A DNA stretch of 64,000 bases from Burkholderiales bacterium. GTDB taxonomy: Bacteria; Pseudomonadota; Gammaproteobacteria; Burkholderiales; Burkholderiaceae_C. A program made the position numbers and the translations under genes. Below the pieces are notes generated by a model. That model saw only the letters and a list, made by a program, of their open reading frames with translations. It ran no database searches and was not told the DNA's origin. Below, one piece after another: positions 39,778 through 49,015 of this stretch. Where the stretch lies: contig QBMB01000001.1 in the NCBI GenBank assembly GCA_003241965.1, positions 105,448-169,447 of the forward strand. Reading direction: 5' to 3'. Within the stretch, counting starts at the first letter, position 1, and the number at the start of each line of letters is the position of its first letter.

Positions 39778-39870
39778 AATGGACCCCGTCGTGAGCCACT
39801 GAACCAGGGCCCTGACAAAAACCAGCGGCCGCATGCGAAAGCCAAGCCATCTTTTAACCTGGAGATAAAC

Positions 39871-40659
39871 ATGAGTGAAGCAGAAACCGTTTTGTATCAC
39901 GTGCGCGATGGTATCGCCACCGTCAAGATCAACCGCCCCGAGATGCGTAACGCGCTGTCACCGGCCGCTGCCAATCGGCTGCACGATCTGTGGTGCGAAG
40001 TCGATGCCGATAAAAATGTGCACGTGGCCATCCTGACTTCTGCCGACTGCGGCACTTTCTGCGCCGGGCTCGACCTGCGCGAGGCTTCTCGTGTCAAGAA
40101 GGACGAGGGCGTGGACATCCTGACCAAGATGAGGGACCCGTTTCACGGTCGCCAGCGCCGTGTGGCCAAGCCCATCATCGCGGCCATGACCGGGCACCTG
40201 ATTGCCGGCGGCATGATGCTGAGCCTGAACTCGGATTTGCGCGTAGGCCTCAAGGGCACGCAGGTCGGCATCACAGAAACCCGTATCGCCGGGCGCGGCA
40301 GCCCCTGGGCCATTCCCCTCCTGTGGATGCTGCCGCAGCCGCTGCTGATGGAGATGGTGCTGACCGGCGACCTGTATCCGATCGAAACCTTCCATGGGCT
40401 GGGTTTCATCAATTACCTGGAAGACACGCCTGATGCGGTGCGCGCTCGGGCCACCGCGCTGGCCGAACGCATCCGCGACAACGCTCCGCTGTCGGTGATG
40501 GCGGGCAAGGAATCGATCATGACGGCGATGAGCGCCGGTTGTGAGGCCGGCATGGCGCTGGCGCACAACATTTATCGCACCGCCTACGCCAGCGAGGACG
40601 CGCAGGAGGGTCCGCGTGCCTTCGCCGAGAAGCGCAAGCCGGTTTGGAAGGGGTGCTGA
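39871..40659 (+). CDS. Enoyl-CoA hydratase/isomerase family protein
   Basis: INRPEMRNALSPAAANRL, FCAGLDLREASR, AAMTGHLIAGGMMLSLNSDLRVG. Confidence 0.9.
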   Translation: MSEAETVLYHVRDGIATVKINRPEMRNALSPAAANRLHDLWCEVDADKNVHVAILTSADCGTFCAGLDLREASRVKKDEGVDILTKMRDPFHGRQRRVAKPIIAAMTGHLIAGGMMLSLNSDLRVGLKGTQVGITETRIAGRGSPWAIPLLWMLPQPLLMEMVLTGDLYPIETFHGLGFINYLEDTPDAVRARATALAERIRDNAPLSVMAGKESIMTAMSAGCEAGMALAHNIYRTAYASEDAQEGPRAFAEKRKPVWKGC

Positions 40660-41339
40660 TGTCGCTGCGGGGAGATGCCATCTCCAGCCTGGCCCCTCTT
40701 TTGGAGAACAACCGTGCCTGGTCGGCGCGCTGCGCTGCGGAAGATCCGCAGTACTTCGAGCGACTGGCGCACCAGCAGATGCCGCGCTACCTGTGGATCG
40801 GCTGTTCCGACAGCCGGGTACCGGCCAACGAAATCCTGGGGCTGCGGCCTGGCGAGGTGTTCGTGCACCGCAACGTCGGCAACCTGGTAGTGCACTCCGA
40901 CCTGAACTGCCTGACGGTGCTGCAGTATGCGGTCGAGGTGTTGAAAGTCGAGCATGTTCTCGTGGTGGGTCACTACGGCTGCGGCGGCGTGCAGGCGGTG
41001 ATAGAACAGCGCCGCACCGGTCTGGCCGAGAACTGGCTGCGCCATCTGGAGGACGTGGCGCGGAAACACATTGATCGGCTCGACGGCATTTCCGGCGTTG
41101 ACGAGCGCGCGGCGCGGCTTTGCGAGATGAACGTGATTGAGCAGGTCAGCAACGTGTGTCGCACCACCACCCTGCGCCGCGCCTGGGAGCGCGGGCAGCA
41201 AGTCGAGGTGCACGGGCTGGTTTACGGCCTGCGTGACGGCTTGCTGCGGCCAGTCGGGGGCAGCGTCAATGGGGTCAGCGAGTTGCAAGAGCAGTACACC
41301 CTTTCATTGGCCATGCTGGACGCCGGCCCGGCCGTTTGA
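40659..41339 (+). CDS. Beta-class carbonic anhydrase
   Basis: YLWIGCSDSRVPANEILGLRPGEVFVHRNVGNLV; VVGHYGCGGVQA (Cys-Asp/His-Cys zinc ligands). Start overlaps preceding stop (TGATG). Confidence 0.95.
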   Translation: MSLRGDAISSLAPLLENNRAWSARCAAEDPQYFERLAHQQMPRYLWIGCSDSRVPANEILGLRPGEVFVHRNVGNLVVHSDLNCLTVLQYAVEVLKVEHVLVVGHYGCGGVQAVIEQRRTGLAENWLRHLEDVARKHIDRLDGISGVDERAARLCEMNVIEQVSNVCRTTTLRRAWERGQQVEVHGLVYGLRDGLLRPVGGSVNGVSELQEQYTLSLAMLDAGPAV

Positions 41340-41366
41340 TCGCATCAAGAAAGAAGGAAAATCCCT

Positions 41367-42791
41367 GTGCCAACCGACACGATAGACCCCGCGACCGACA
41401 ACATTGCCACCCAGTTGGCCGCCTTTGCACACGGTCTCAAGCCTGGCATGTTGCCCGCAGTCGTGGTGGAACAGGCCAAGCTGCTGATGCTCGACGCTCT
41501 GGGCATCGCCCTGGCCTCGTCTCAGCACGACTTCGCGCACTGCGCTTACCGCGGCTTGCGCGCCCTGGGTGGCGCGGGTGACAGCGCCGTCATGGGCGCC
41601 TTTGCACCCCTGCCGCTGCGCGATGCGGTGCTGATGAATGGCATCCTGGTCCACGGGCTGGACTTCGACGACACCCACCCCGGCGCGATCACACACCCCA
41701 GTGCCAGCGCCTTTCCGTTGGCGCTGGGTCTGGCAGCGCAACGGCATGCCACGGGGCCCGAGATGATCACGGCCTATGTGCTCGCGATTGAGGTTGCTGC
41801 CCGTCTGGGTGCGGCGGCCGGGGGCGGCTTCCACGACGTTGGCTTTCATCCGACCGGCCTGGTGGGAGCTTTTGGGTGCGCGCTGGCGGCCGGCAAGCTG
41901 ATGGGGCTGGATCAGGTGGGCTTGGAGCATGCGCAAGGCGTGGTGCTGTCGATGGCATCCGGTAGCATGGAATTTCTGAGCGACGGCGCCTGGACCAAGC
42001 GCATGCACCCGGGCTGGGCCGGTGTCAGCGGGCTGACCGCCACGGCGCTGGCCGGTGCCGGTTTTCGGGGGCCTTCACAGCCTTATGAAGGGCGCTTTGG
42101 TCTGTACGCCAGTCACTTGGCCGCGCGCGGCTTGTTGGCCGATTTGTCGTTGTGCACGCGCGGCTTGGGCGAGCGCTGGGAGCTGCTCGAAGTGGCGGTA
42201 AAGCTGTACCCAACCTGCCACTTCACGCACGCCAGCATCGATGCCGCGCTGGCGCTGCGGGCGACGGGGCTGCGTGCCGAGGAGGTGGCATCGGTGCAGG
42301 TGCTGCTGCCGCCAGGGGTGCACCCGGTGGTGTGCGAGCCGGTGGCGGCCAAGCGACGACCGGCCAACGTCTATGAATCGCAGTTCAGCATTCACCACCT
42401 GGTCGCGCTGGCCCTGCTGCGCGGCGAGCTGGGGCTGGCCGAACTGGATGCCGCCAACCTGAGCGACCCGCAGGTGCAGGCGCTGGCTGACCGCATCGAA
42501 CACGCGGCCGACCCCGATGCCGATTACCCCACCTTCTTTTCCGGCGAACTGCACGTGCGCACGAACGACGGGCGCGAGCTGCGCTGGCGCGAGTCAGCGC
42601 ACCGCGGCGCACCGGGCCGGCCGATCACGGCCGCTGACATCGAGGCCAAATTCATGGGCAATGCACTACTGGCATTGCCGCGCGATCAGGCGCTGCGCCT
42701 GCGCGATGCGCTGCTGTCGGCCGATCGCGCCGAAGACGCCGCCACTCTGGCGCATACCCTGACCCATTCCAACACCTCCGGATCCCTTTAA
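41367..42791 (+). CDS. MmgE/PrpD family protein
   Basis: LLMLDALGIALASSQHDF, NGILVHGLDFDDTHPGAITHPSASAFPLAL, YPTCHFTHASIDAALAL. Confidence 0.92.
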   Translation: MPTDTIDPATDNIATQLAAFAHGLKPGMLPAVVVEQAKLLMLDALGIALASSQHDFAHCAYRGLRALGGAGDSAVMGAFAPLPLRDAVLMNGILVHGLDFDDTHPGAITHPSASAFPLALGLAAQRHATGPEMITAYVLAIEVAARLGAAAGGGFHDVGFHPTGLVGAFGCALAAGKLMGLDQVGLEHAQGVVLSMASGSMEFLSDGAWTKRMHPGWAGVSGLTATALAGAGFRGPSQPYEGRFGLYASHLAARGLLADLSLCTRGLGERWELLEVAVKLYPTCHFTHASIDAALALRATGLRAEEVASVQVLLPPGVHPVVCEPVAAKRRPANVYESQFSIHHLVALALLRGELGLAELDAANLSDPQVQALADRIEHAADPDADYPTFFSGELHVRTNDGRELRWRESAHRGAPGRPITAADIEAKFMGNALLALPRDQALRLRDALLSADRAEDAATLAHTLTHSNTSGSL

Positions 42792-43960
42792 TGACTACCA
42801 GCCCGCCCATCGCCTTTGATGCGGAAAAAGAAACTCTGGTGCTCGACGCCGTCGAGCGCTTTGTCGACCGCGAGATCAAGCCGGTGGCGCAGCGGCTCGA
42901 GCACGCCGACGAATGGCCGGCCGACATTGTGGCCGGCATGCGCGAGATGGGCCTGTTCGGCTGCATCATCCGCGAGGAATATGGCGGCCTCGGCCTGTCG
43001 GCCAGCACCTATGCCAAGGTCGTGGAGCGCATCGCGCGGGTATGGATGTCGGTTTCGGGCATCATCAACTCGCACCTCATCATGGCCGCCTGCGTGCAGC
43101 GCAACGGCACCGAGGCGCAGCGCCAGCGTTTCCTGCCGCGCTTTGCCAGCGGCGAACTGCGCGGCGGGCTGGCGCTGACCGAGCCCGACTGCGGCACCGA
43201 CTTGCAGGCGGTGCGCACGGTGGCGCGCCGTGACGGCGACCACTACGTCATCAACGGCACCAAGACCTGGATCTCCAACGGCGTCCATGGCCAGGCCTTT
43301 GCCGTGCTGGTCAAGACCGACCCCGCAGCGCAACCGCGCCATCGCGGCATGAGCCTGTTCATCTGCGAAAAAGGCCCCGGCTTCACGTCCACTCGCAAGC
43401 TCGAAAAGCTCGGCTACAAAGGCATCGACAGCGCCGAGCTGGTGTTCGACAACTTTCGCGTGTCGGCCGCCAACTTGGTCGGTGGCGTGGAAGGACAGGG
43501 TTTCAAGCACGTGATGGGCGGACTGGAACTTGGGCGCATCAATGTGGCTGCGCGCGGCGTGGGTGTGGCGCGCGCCTGCCTGGAGGAGTCGGTAGCCTAT
43601 GCCCAACTGCGTCGCACCTTCGGCAAGCCGATCTGCGAACACCAGGCGATCCAGCTCAAGCTGGCCGACATGGCCACTCGGGCGGAGGCGGCGCGTCTGC
43701 TGGTTGAACAGGCCGCGCGGGCTTATGACGCTGGCCATCGTTGCGACATGGAAGCCGGCATGGCCAAGCTGTTCGCCAGCGAGGCGGCGGTCGAGAACTC
43801 GATGGAGGCCTTGCGCATCCACGGGGCTTATGGCTACTCGAAGGAAATGAACGTCGAGCGCTACTACCGAGACGCGCCTCTGCTGTGCATTGGCGAAGGC
43901 ACCAACGAATTGCAGCGCTTGATCATTTCCGCCCAGCTGGTGGAACGCAGCCCGATCTGA
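42791..43960 (+). CDS. Acyl-CoA dehydrogenase
   Basis: LALTEPDCGTDLQAVRTVA, NGTKTWISNGVHGQAFAVLVKT, HGAYGYSKEMNVERYYRDAPLLCIGEGTNELQRLII; start overlaps upstream TAA. Confidence 0.94.
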   Translation: MTTSPPIAFDAEKETLVLDAVERFVDREIKPVAQRLEHADEWPADIVAGMREMGLFGCIIREEYGGLGLSASTYAKVVERIARVWMSVSGIINSHLIMAACVQRNGTEAQRQRFLPRFASGELRGGLALTEPDCGTDLQAVRTVARRDGDHYVINGTKTWISNGVHGQAFAVLVKTDPAAQPRHRGMSLFICEKGPGFTSTRKLEKLGYKGIDSAELVFDNFRVSAANLVGGVEGQGFKHVMGGLELGRINVAARGVGVARACLEESVAYAQLRRTFGKPICEHQAIQLKLADMATRAEAARLLVEQAARAYDAGHRCDMEAGMAKLFASEAAVENSMEALRIHGAYGYSKEMNVERYYRDAPLLCIGEGTNELQRLIISAQLVERSPI

Positions 43961-43996
43961 TGTATCGCCTGGGGCGGCGCCTCAACTCGGCGGTGA

Positions 43997-45178
43997 ATGA
44001 ACCCCTCGGAGGAAAATTTCTTGAACAACCTGCTGTCCGCTTTCCGGTTCGCCGCCCTGCCCGCCGGGACGAATTCATTTCGCGCCGAGGTAAAGGCCTT
44101 TCTCCAATCCAGCTTTGAGCCAATGCCCGCCGACATCCGGGCCCGTTCATGGATGGGTTTCAATGCCGCTTTCAGCAAGAAGCTGGCCGCACGGGGCTGG
44201 GTCGGCGTGACCTTGCCAGCGCAATACGGTGGCGCCAGCCTGGACGCCTTCTCGCGCTTCGTGCTGGTGGAAGAACTGCTGGCCGCCGGTGCCCCGGTTT
44301 CCGCACACTGGATCGCCGACCGCCAGAGCGGGCCCCAGATCCTCAAGTTCGGAACCGAGGCGCAACGCCAGTTCTATCTGCCCAAAATTTGTGCCGCCGA
44401 GGCCTTCTTTTGTATCGGCATGAGCGAGCCCAATGCCGGCTCCGACCTCGCCAGCGTTGGCACACGGGCCAGCCGCTGCGAAGGTGGCTGGCGTTTGAAC
44501 GGCCACAAGATATGGACCACCAATGCGCAGCACTGCCACTACATGATCGCGCTGGTGCGCTCGTCGGGCGAGTCGCAGGATCGGCAAAAGGGCCTGTCGC
44601 AGTTCATTGTCGACTTGGCATTGCCCGGCGTGACGGTGCGCCCGATCCGGGATCTAACGGGGGACGCGCATTTCTCAGAAGTGTTTTTCGACAACGTGCT
44701 ACTGGCCGACGACGCGCTGATCGGCAATGAAGGCAGCGGCTGGGCGCAAGTCAATGCCGAACTGGCCTTCGAGCGCAGCGGCCCGGAGCGGGTGTACTCC
44801 AGCATCGTGCTGCTGGAGCACTGGATCACCTGCCTGCGCAGTACACCGGCGGTCTCGGCCCATGCCGCCACCATCGGGCGTTTCGCCACGCACCTGGCCA
44901 CGCTGCGCAACATGTCGATCGCCGTCACGGCCAAGCTCGTCAACGGGGAAAGCCCGTTGGTCGAAGCGGCCTTGGTAAAGGATATAGGCACCGAATTCGA
45001 GCAGAGCATTCCCGCCGTGATCGGAGCCGCCATCGCTATGGACCCGGACGCCCTGGTCGATGCCGAGTTGTACCGCGCCGTGGCTTATGTAAGCCAGATT
45101 GCGCCCACCTATTCCCTGCGCGGCGGCACGCGCGAGATCCTGCGCGGCATGATCGCGCGCGGTCTGGGCCTGCGTTGA
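43997..45178 (+). CDS. Acyl-CoA dehydrogenase, large-subunit type
   Basis: IGMSEPNAGSDLASVGTRA, NGHKIWTTNAQHCHYMIALVRSSG, YSLRGGTREILRGMIARGLGLR. Confidence 0.92.
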   Translation: MNPSEENFLNNLLSAFRFAALPAGTNSFRAEVKAFLQSSFEPMPADIRARSWMGFNAAFSKKLAARGWVGVTLPAQYGGASLDAFSRFVLVEELLAAGAPVSAHWIADRQSGPQILKFGTEAQRQFYLPKICAAEAFFCIGMSEPNAGSDLASVGTRASRCEGGWRLNGHKIWTTNAQHCHYMIALVRSSGESQDRQKGLSQFIVDLALPGVTVRPIRDLTGDAHFSEVFFDNVLLADDALIGNEGSGWAQVNAELAFERSGPERVYSSIVLLEHWITCLRSTPAVSAHAATIGRFATHLATLRNMSIAVTAKLVNGESPLVEAALVKDIGTEFEQSIPAVIGAAIAMDPDALVDAELYRAVAYVSQIAPTYSLRGGTREILRGMIARGLGLR

Positions 45179-45193
45179 AAACGAGAGCATTCC

Positions 45194-46171
45194 ATGTTTG
45201 CACAAGCGATTGAAGATATCCTCGAGGATCAGTGCACGCCCGCCGTGGTGCGCGCGATTGAGGCGGGCGGCTCGACCGCTGCGCTGTGGCAGGCGCTGCA
45301 AGGCGCCGGCTTCCTCGAACTGCTGGCGTCCGAGGACGCTGGCGGTGCCGGCCTCCCGCTGGCCGATCTGTTCCCGATACTGTGCAGCTTCGGCCGCTAC
45401 ACGGTGCCGGTGCCGGTGGCTCAGACGATTGTGGCGCGAGCGCTGCTGGGGTCGCAGTTTGCGATGCCCAACGGCATGATTACGCTGGGCGCTGCGTTGC
45501 GGCGCGAGGCCGATGGCGCCATCGTGTGCTCATTCACACCTTACGGCCGGGTGGCCGATTTCGTGCTGGCCCAAGATGGTGATGCCTTGTTGCTGCTGCC
45601 TTGCGCAGCGGCGCAGCGTGAAGCAAGCGGCGTGCATGGGAGCCTTGCCGCCAACCTGCGCTGGCCCGATGAGCGCATCGCGACGCACGTGCCCGGCGCT
45701 GGCCCACTGCTGCCGACATTCGCCGCGGCCTTGCACGCCGCCCTGCTCAGCGGGGCCATGACACGGGTCTTCGAAATGACACTCCAATTCTGCAATGACC
45801 GCATCCAGTTCGGCAAAACCCTGGGCAAGTTCCAGGCGGTGCAGCACCAGTTGAGCGTCATGGCCGAACATGTGGCTGCTGCCTCGATAGCCGCCGAAGC
45901 AGCGTTCCGTACCGACACGACCACGCCCTCCTTGCTCGCCGCTGCCATGGCCAAATCCCGCACCAGCGAGGCGGCGGTGCTGGTTGCCTCCATTGCCCAC
46001 GCGCTGCACGGTGCCATTGGCATTGCCGAAGAATACGATCTGCAATTGCTGACCCGGCGTTTGCATGAATGGCGCATTGCCCATGGCTCGGAAGCGCACT
46101 GGAACGCATTGATCGGCAATAGCGTGCTGGCTTCAGACGCGTCTATTGCCGATTTTGTACGGTCGGTTTAG
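45194..46171 (+). CDS. Short, divergent acyl-CoA dehydrogenase (small-subunit type)
   Basis: RIQFGKTLGKFQAVQHQLSVMAEHVAAASIAAEAAF, ALHGAIGIAEEYDLQLLTRRLHEWRIAHGSEAHW; 325 aa. Confidence 0.87.
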   Translation: MFAQAIEDILEDQCTPAVVRAIEAGGSTAALWQALQGAGFLELLASEDAGGAGLPLADLFPILCSFGRYTVPVPVAQTIVARALLGSQFAMPNGMITLGAALRREADGAIVCSFTPYGRVADFVLAQDGDALLLLPCAAAQREASGVHGSLAANLRWPDERIATHVPGAGPLLPTFAAALHAALLSGAMTRVFEMTLQFCNDRIQFGKTLGKFQAVQHQLSVMAEHVAAASIAAEAAFRTDTTTPSLLAAAMAKSRTSEAAVLVASIAHALHGAIGIAEEYDLQLLTRRLHEWRIAHGSEAHWNALIGNSVLASDASIADFVRSV

Positions 46172-46199
46172 CGGGCGAGCGGCCTCGCCAGCCCAGCCA

Positions 46200-48167
46200 C
46201 TACCCTGCCAGCTTGCCCTGCAGCTCGGTCACCGCCTCCGGGTTGACCAGCGAGGACAGGTCGCCCGGACCGTCGCCCCGGTACACGGCCCGCACGACGC
46301 GACGCATGATTTTCATGTTGCGTGTTTTGGGCAGGTCGCTGACCAGCAGCACCTGTCTGGGTCGGTAGGAGGCGCCCATGCCATGGACAACCGCTTGAGA
46401 CAGTTCAGCTTGCAGCGCCGCGTCCGCCGCCACGCCGGGCATGGGCACGCAGACGCAGACGATGGCCGAGCCCTTGATCTCGTCGGGCACGCCGATCACC
46501 GCCGCCTCTGACACCTTGCCGGTGCCGGTGAGCAGGGTTTCAATCTCCGACGGGCCGGTGCGCTTGCCTGAGACCTTGATCGTGTCGTCGCTGCGGCCGA
46601 GGATGTAGAACAAGCCGTCCGCATCGTGCATCGCAAAGTCGCCATGCACCCAGACGCCGGGCAGCGTGCGCCAGTAGCTGTCGAGGTAGCGCTCGTCGTC
46701 GCGCCACAGGCTCTTGGTGAAGCCGATGTTGGGGTTGCGCAGCACCAACTCGCCGACCTGGCCCGCGCCGACCGGCTGACCGTTGTCGTTCACGATGTCG
46801 ACCCCGGCGCCAAGCCCGCGCGCGCCGAACGAGCCTGGTCGCAAGGGGTGGTGCAGGGTGCCGGTGAAGTTGCAGCCGCCCACCTCGGTGCCGCCGACAA
46901 TGTTGAGGAACGGCAGACGCTCTTTGCAGATGTGCTTGAAGAACCAGCGCCAGGGCGCCTCGGTCCATGCCTCGCCACCGGAGCAGGTGATGCGCAATGC
47001 AGACAAGTCGTAGCTTTCGACCTCTGTGTCGCCGTAGCGCATCAGGCTGCGGATCAGCGTGGGCGCGACACCCAGATAGGTGACTTTGTGATCCTGCACC
47101 AGACGCCAGAAGCGTCCTGTGTCGGGGTAGTCGGGCGTGCCTTCGGCCACCAGCAGGCTGCCGCCGAAATAGCTCGGGATGCAGGCGCACATGGCACCCA
47201 CCATCCAGCCCATGTCGCTCATGAAGAAGAAGCGGTCGCTCTGCTTGAAATCGGCGCAGATGTGCATGTCGCGCGTGACCATCGAGCCCAGGAAACTCAC
47301 GTGGGTCCAGATGCAGCCCTTGGGCTTGCCGGTGGTGCCCGAGGTGTAGAGCAATACGGCGGGTGCCTCGGCGGCCATCTCGGCGGTCGGCATGTCACGG
47401 GGTTGGGCGGCGATCAGGCTGGCCCAGTCGTGGTCGCGTTCCGGCGTCATCGGGCATGGGGACGCTTCACCCAGGTGGCGCAGCACCACCACGTGCTGCA
47501 CGCTGGGTACCTCGCGCAGGGCTTCGTCCAGCACCGACTTCATGACGCCGGGGGTGCCGCGTCTCCAGGTGCCATCCACCGTCAGCACCGCCTTGGCTTG
47601 TCCGTCGTTCAAACGGGCGACAATGGGTTGCGGCCCGAAGCCCGAAAACAAGGGCATCAACACGGCGCCGATCTTCAGGACCGCAAAGAACGCGACAAAG
47701 GTCTCCGGCAGGTTGGGCATGTACAGGCCGACCCTGTCGCCCCGAGCAATGCCCAGCGACTGCAACGCTCCGGCCAGGCGGCAAACCTCGGCATCAAACT
47801 CGCGGTAACTCAAGGACTTGCGGTTTTTCGGGTCTTCGCCCTCCCACACCAGGAAAGGCTGGTCCCACACCGGCGTTCCGCGGTGCCGGTCCAGGCAGTT
47901 CAGCACGATGTTGGTGGTACCGCCGACACACCAGCGCGCCCACTCGATGCCGCGCGAGGTGTCAAGCATCTGCGTGTAAGGTTGATAGAAGCGCATGTCG
48001 CAAAACTCGAACACCTCTTGCATCAACCAGGCCGGATCGGCATCGGCGCGAGCGCTCAGGTTCTCGAAGCTCGATTCGCCCACTTTGTGCAAGAAGGCGG
48101 TCAGGTTGGACCGCGCCATCAGTTCAGGAGCGGGCCTCCATTCAAACGGTTGTTTGGTAGAATTCAT
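46200..48167 (-). CDS. AMP-dependent acyl-CoA synthetase (acetyl/acetoacetyl-CoA synthetase-like)
   Basis: LYTSGTTGKPKGCIWTHVSFLGSM, GGTEVGGCNFTG, GRSDDTIKVSGKRTGPSEIETLL. Confidence 0.92.
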   Translation of the reverse strand: MNSTKQPFEWRPAPELMARSNLTAFLHKVGESSFENLSARADADPAWLMQEVFEFCDMRFYQPYTQMLDTSRGIEWARWCVGGTTNIVLNCLDRHRGTPVWDQPFLVWEGEDPKNRKSLSYREFDAEVCRLAGALQSLGIARGDRVGLYMPNLPETFVAFFAVLKIGAVLMPLFSGFGPQPIVARLNDGQAKAVLTVDGTWRRGTPGVMKSVLDEALREVPSVQHVVVLRHLGEASPCPMTPERDHDWASLIAAQPRDMPTAEMAAEAPAVLLYTSGTTGKPKGCIWTHVSFLGSMVTRDMHICADFKQSDRFFFMSDMGWMVGAMCACIPSYFGGSLLVAEGTPDYPDTGRFWRLVQDHKVTYLGVAPTLIRSLMRYGDTEVESYDLSALRITCSGGEAWTEAPWRWFFKHICKERLPFLNIVGGTEVGGCNFTGTLHHPLRPGSFGARGLGAGVDIVNDNGQPVGAGQVGELVLRNPNIGFTKSLWRDDERYLDSYWRTLPGVWVHGDFAMHDADGLFYILGRSDDTIKVSGKRTGPSEIETLLTGTGKVSEAAVIGVPDEIKGSAIVCVCVPMPGVAADAALQAELSQAVVHGMGASYRPRQVLLVSDLPKTRNMKIMRRVVRAVYRGDGPGDLSSLVNPEAVTELQGKLAG

Positions 48168-48205
48168 GCTGCCATCCTATCCGAACGTAGTATGGGAGTC
48201 CAGCG

Positions 48206-48952
48206 GTGCTGGTCTCACCGCGTCGTTTCTTCTCCGTAGCTCTACGCAGTCAGAAAGGCAGTCCGTCCGTGCATGTTGATGAAGCGATTCGCAGTCGAAA
48301 ATCGGTCAGGCGGTTTCTACCCACGTCCGTTCCTTCCTCGGTTGTGCAGCACATTTTGAACGTGGCGGCGCGAGCCCCGAGTGGCAACAACGTGCAGCCG
48401 TGGAAGGTATATGCGGTGGCGGGCGAGTCCCGGCAGCGTCTGTGCGATGCCTTCATTGAGGCGGCCACGCACGAGCCAGACCGCCACCAGCCTGAATACG
48501 CCTACTACCCCACCACCTGGGTCGAGCCCTACCTGGATCGTCGGCGGCGCTGCGGCTTTGGCCTATATGCCAGCCTGGGCATCGCCCGCGACGATGCGGC
48601 GGCGCGCGCGCATCAGATGCTGCGCAACTACCTGTTCTTCGACGCGCCGGTGGGCCTGCTCGTCACGCTCGATCGCCGCCTGAACACCGGCAGCTTCATG
48701 GATCTGGGCATGTTCATCCAGAACATTCTGGTGGCCGCCCGCGCACAGGGCCTGCACACCTGTGCGCAGGCGGCGCTTGCTTGGTACCACAAAGTGGCGC
48801 GTGCCCAACTGCCTATCAGCGACCACGAAATCCTCGCTTGCGGCATCGCCCTGGGACACGAGGACCTGTCGGCCCCGGAGAACGCCTTCATCACCGAACG
48901 AACCGATGTGGAGACGTTTTCCAGCTTCCATGGTTTCGACGCGGCTCGCTGA
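48206..48952 (+). CDS. Nitroreductase family protein (start uncertain; GTG at 48269 also possible)
   Basis: AIRSRKSVRRFLPTSVP, AARAPSGNNVQPWKVYAV, LGMFIQNILVAARAQGLHTCAQAALA, GIALGHED. Confidence 0.9.
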   Translation: MLVSPRRFFSVALRSQKGSPSVHVDEAIRSRKSVRRFLPTSVPSSVVQHILNVAARAPSGNNVQPWKVYAVAGESRQRLCDAFIEAATHEPDRHQPEYAYYPTTWVEPYLDRRRRCGFGLYASLGIARDDAAARAHQMLRNYLFFDAPVGLLVTLDRRLNTGSFMDLGMFIQNILVAARAQGLHTCAQAALAWYHKVARAQLPISDHEILACGIALGHEDLSAPENAFITERTDVETFSSFHGFDAAR

Positions 48953-49015
48953 GCTCACGCGCCAGCGATTGAACCTTTGATTCATTCCGACAAGCACACC
49001 CAAAGGAGCCGAGCG

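Noticed and set aside
46626-48239. 537-aa plus-strand ORF
   Set aside because: Shadow of the ligase at 46200..48167.
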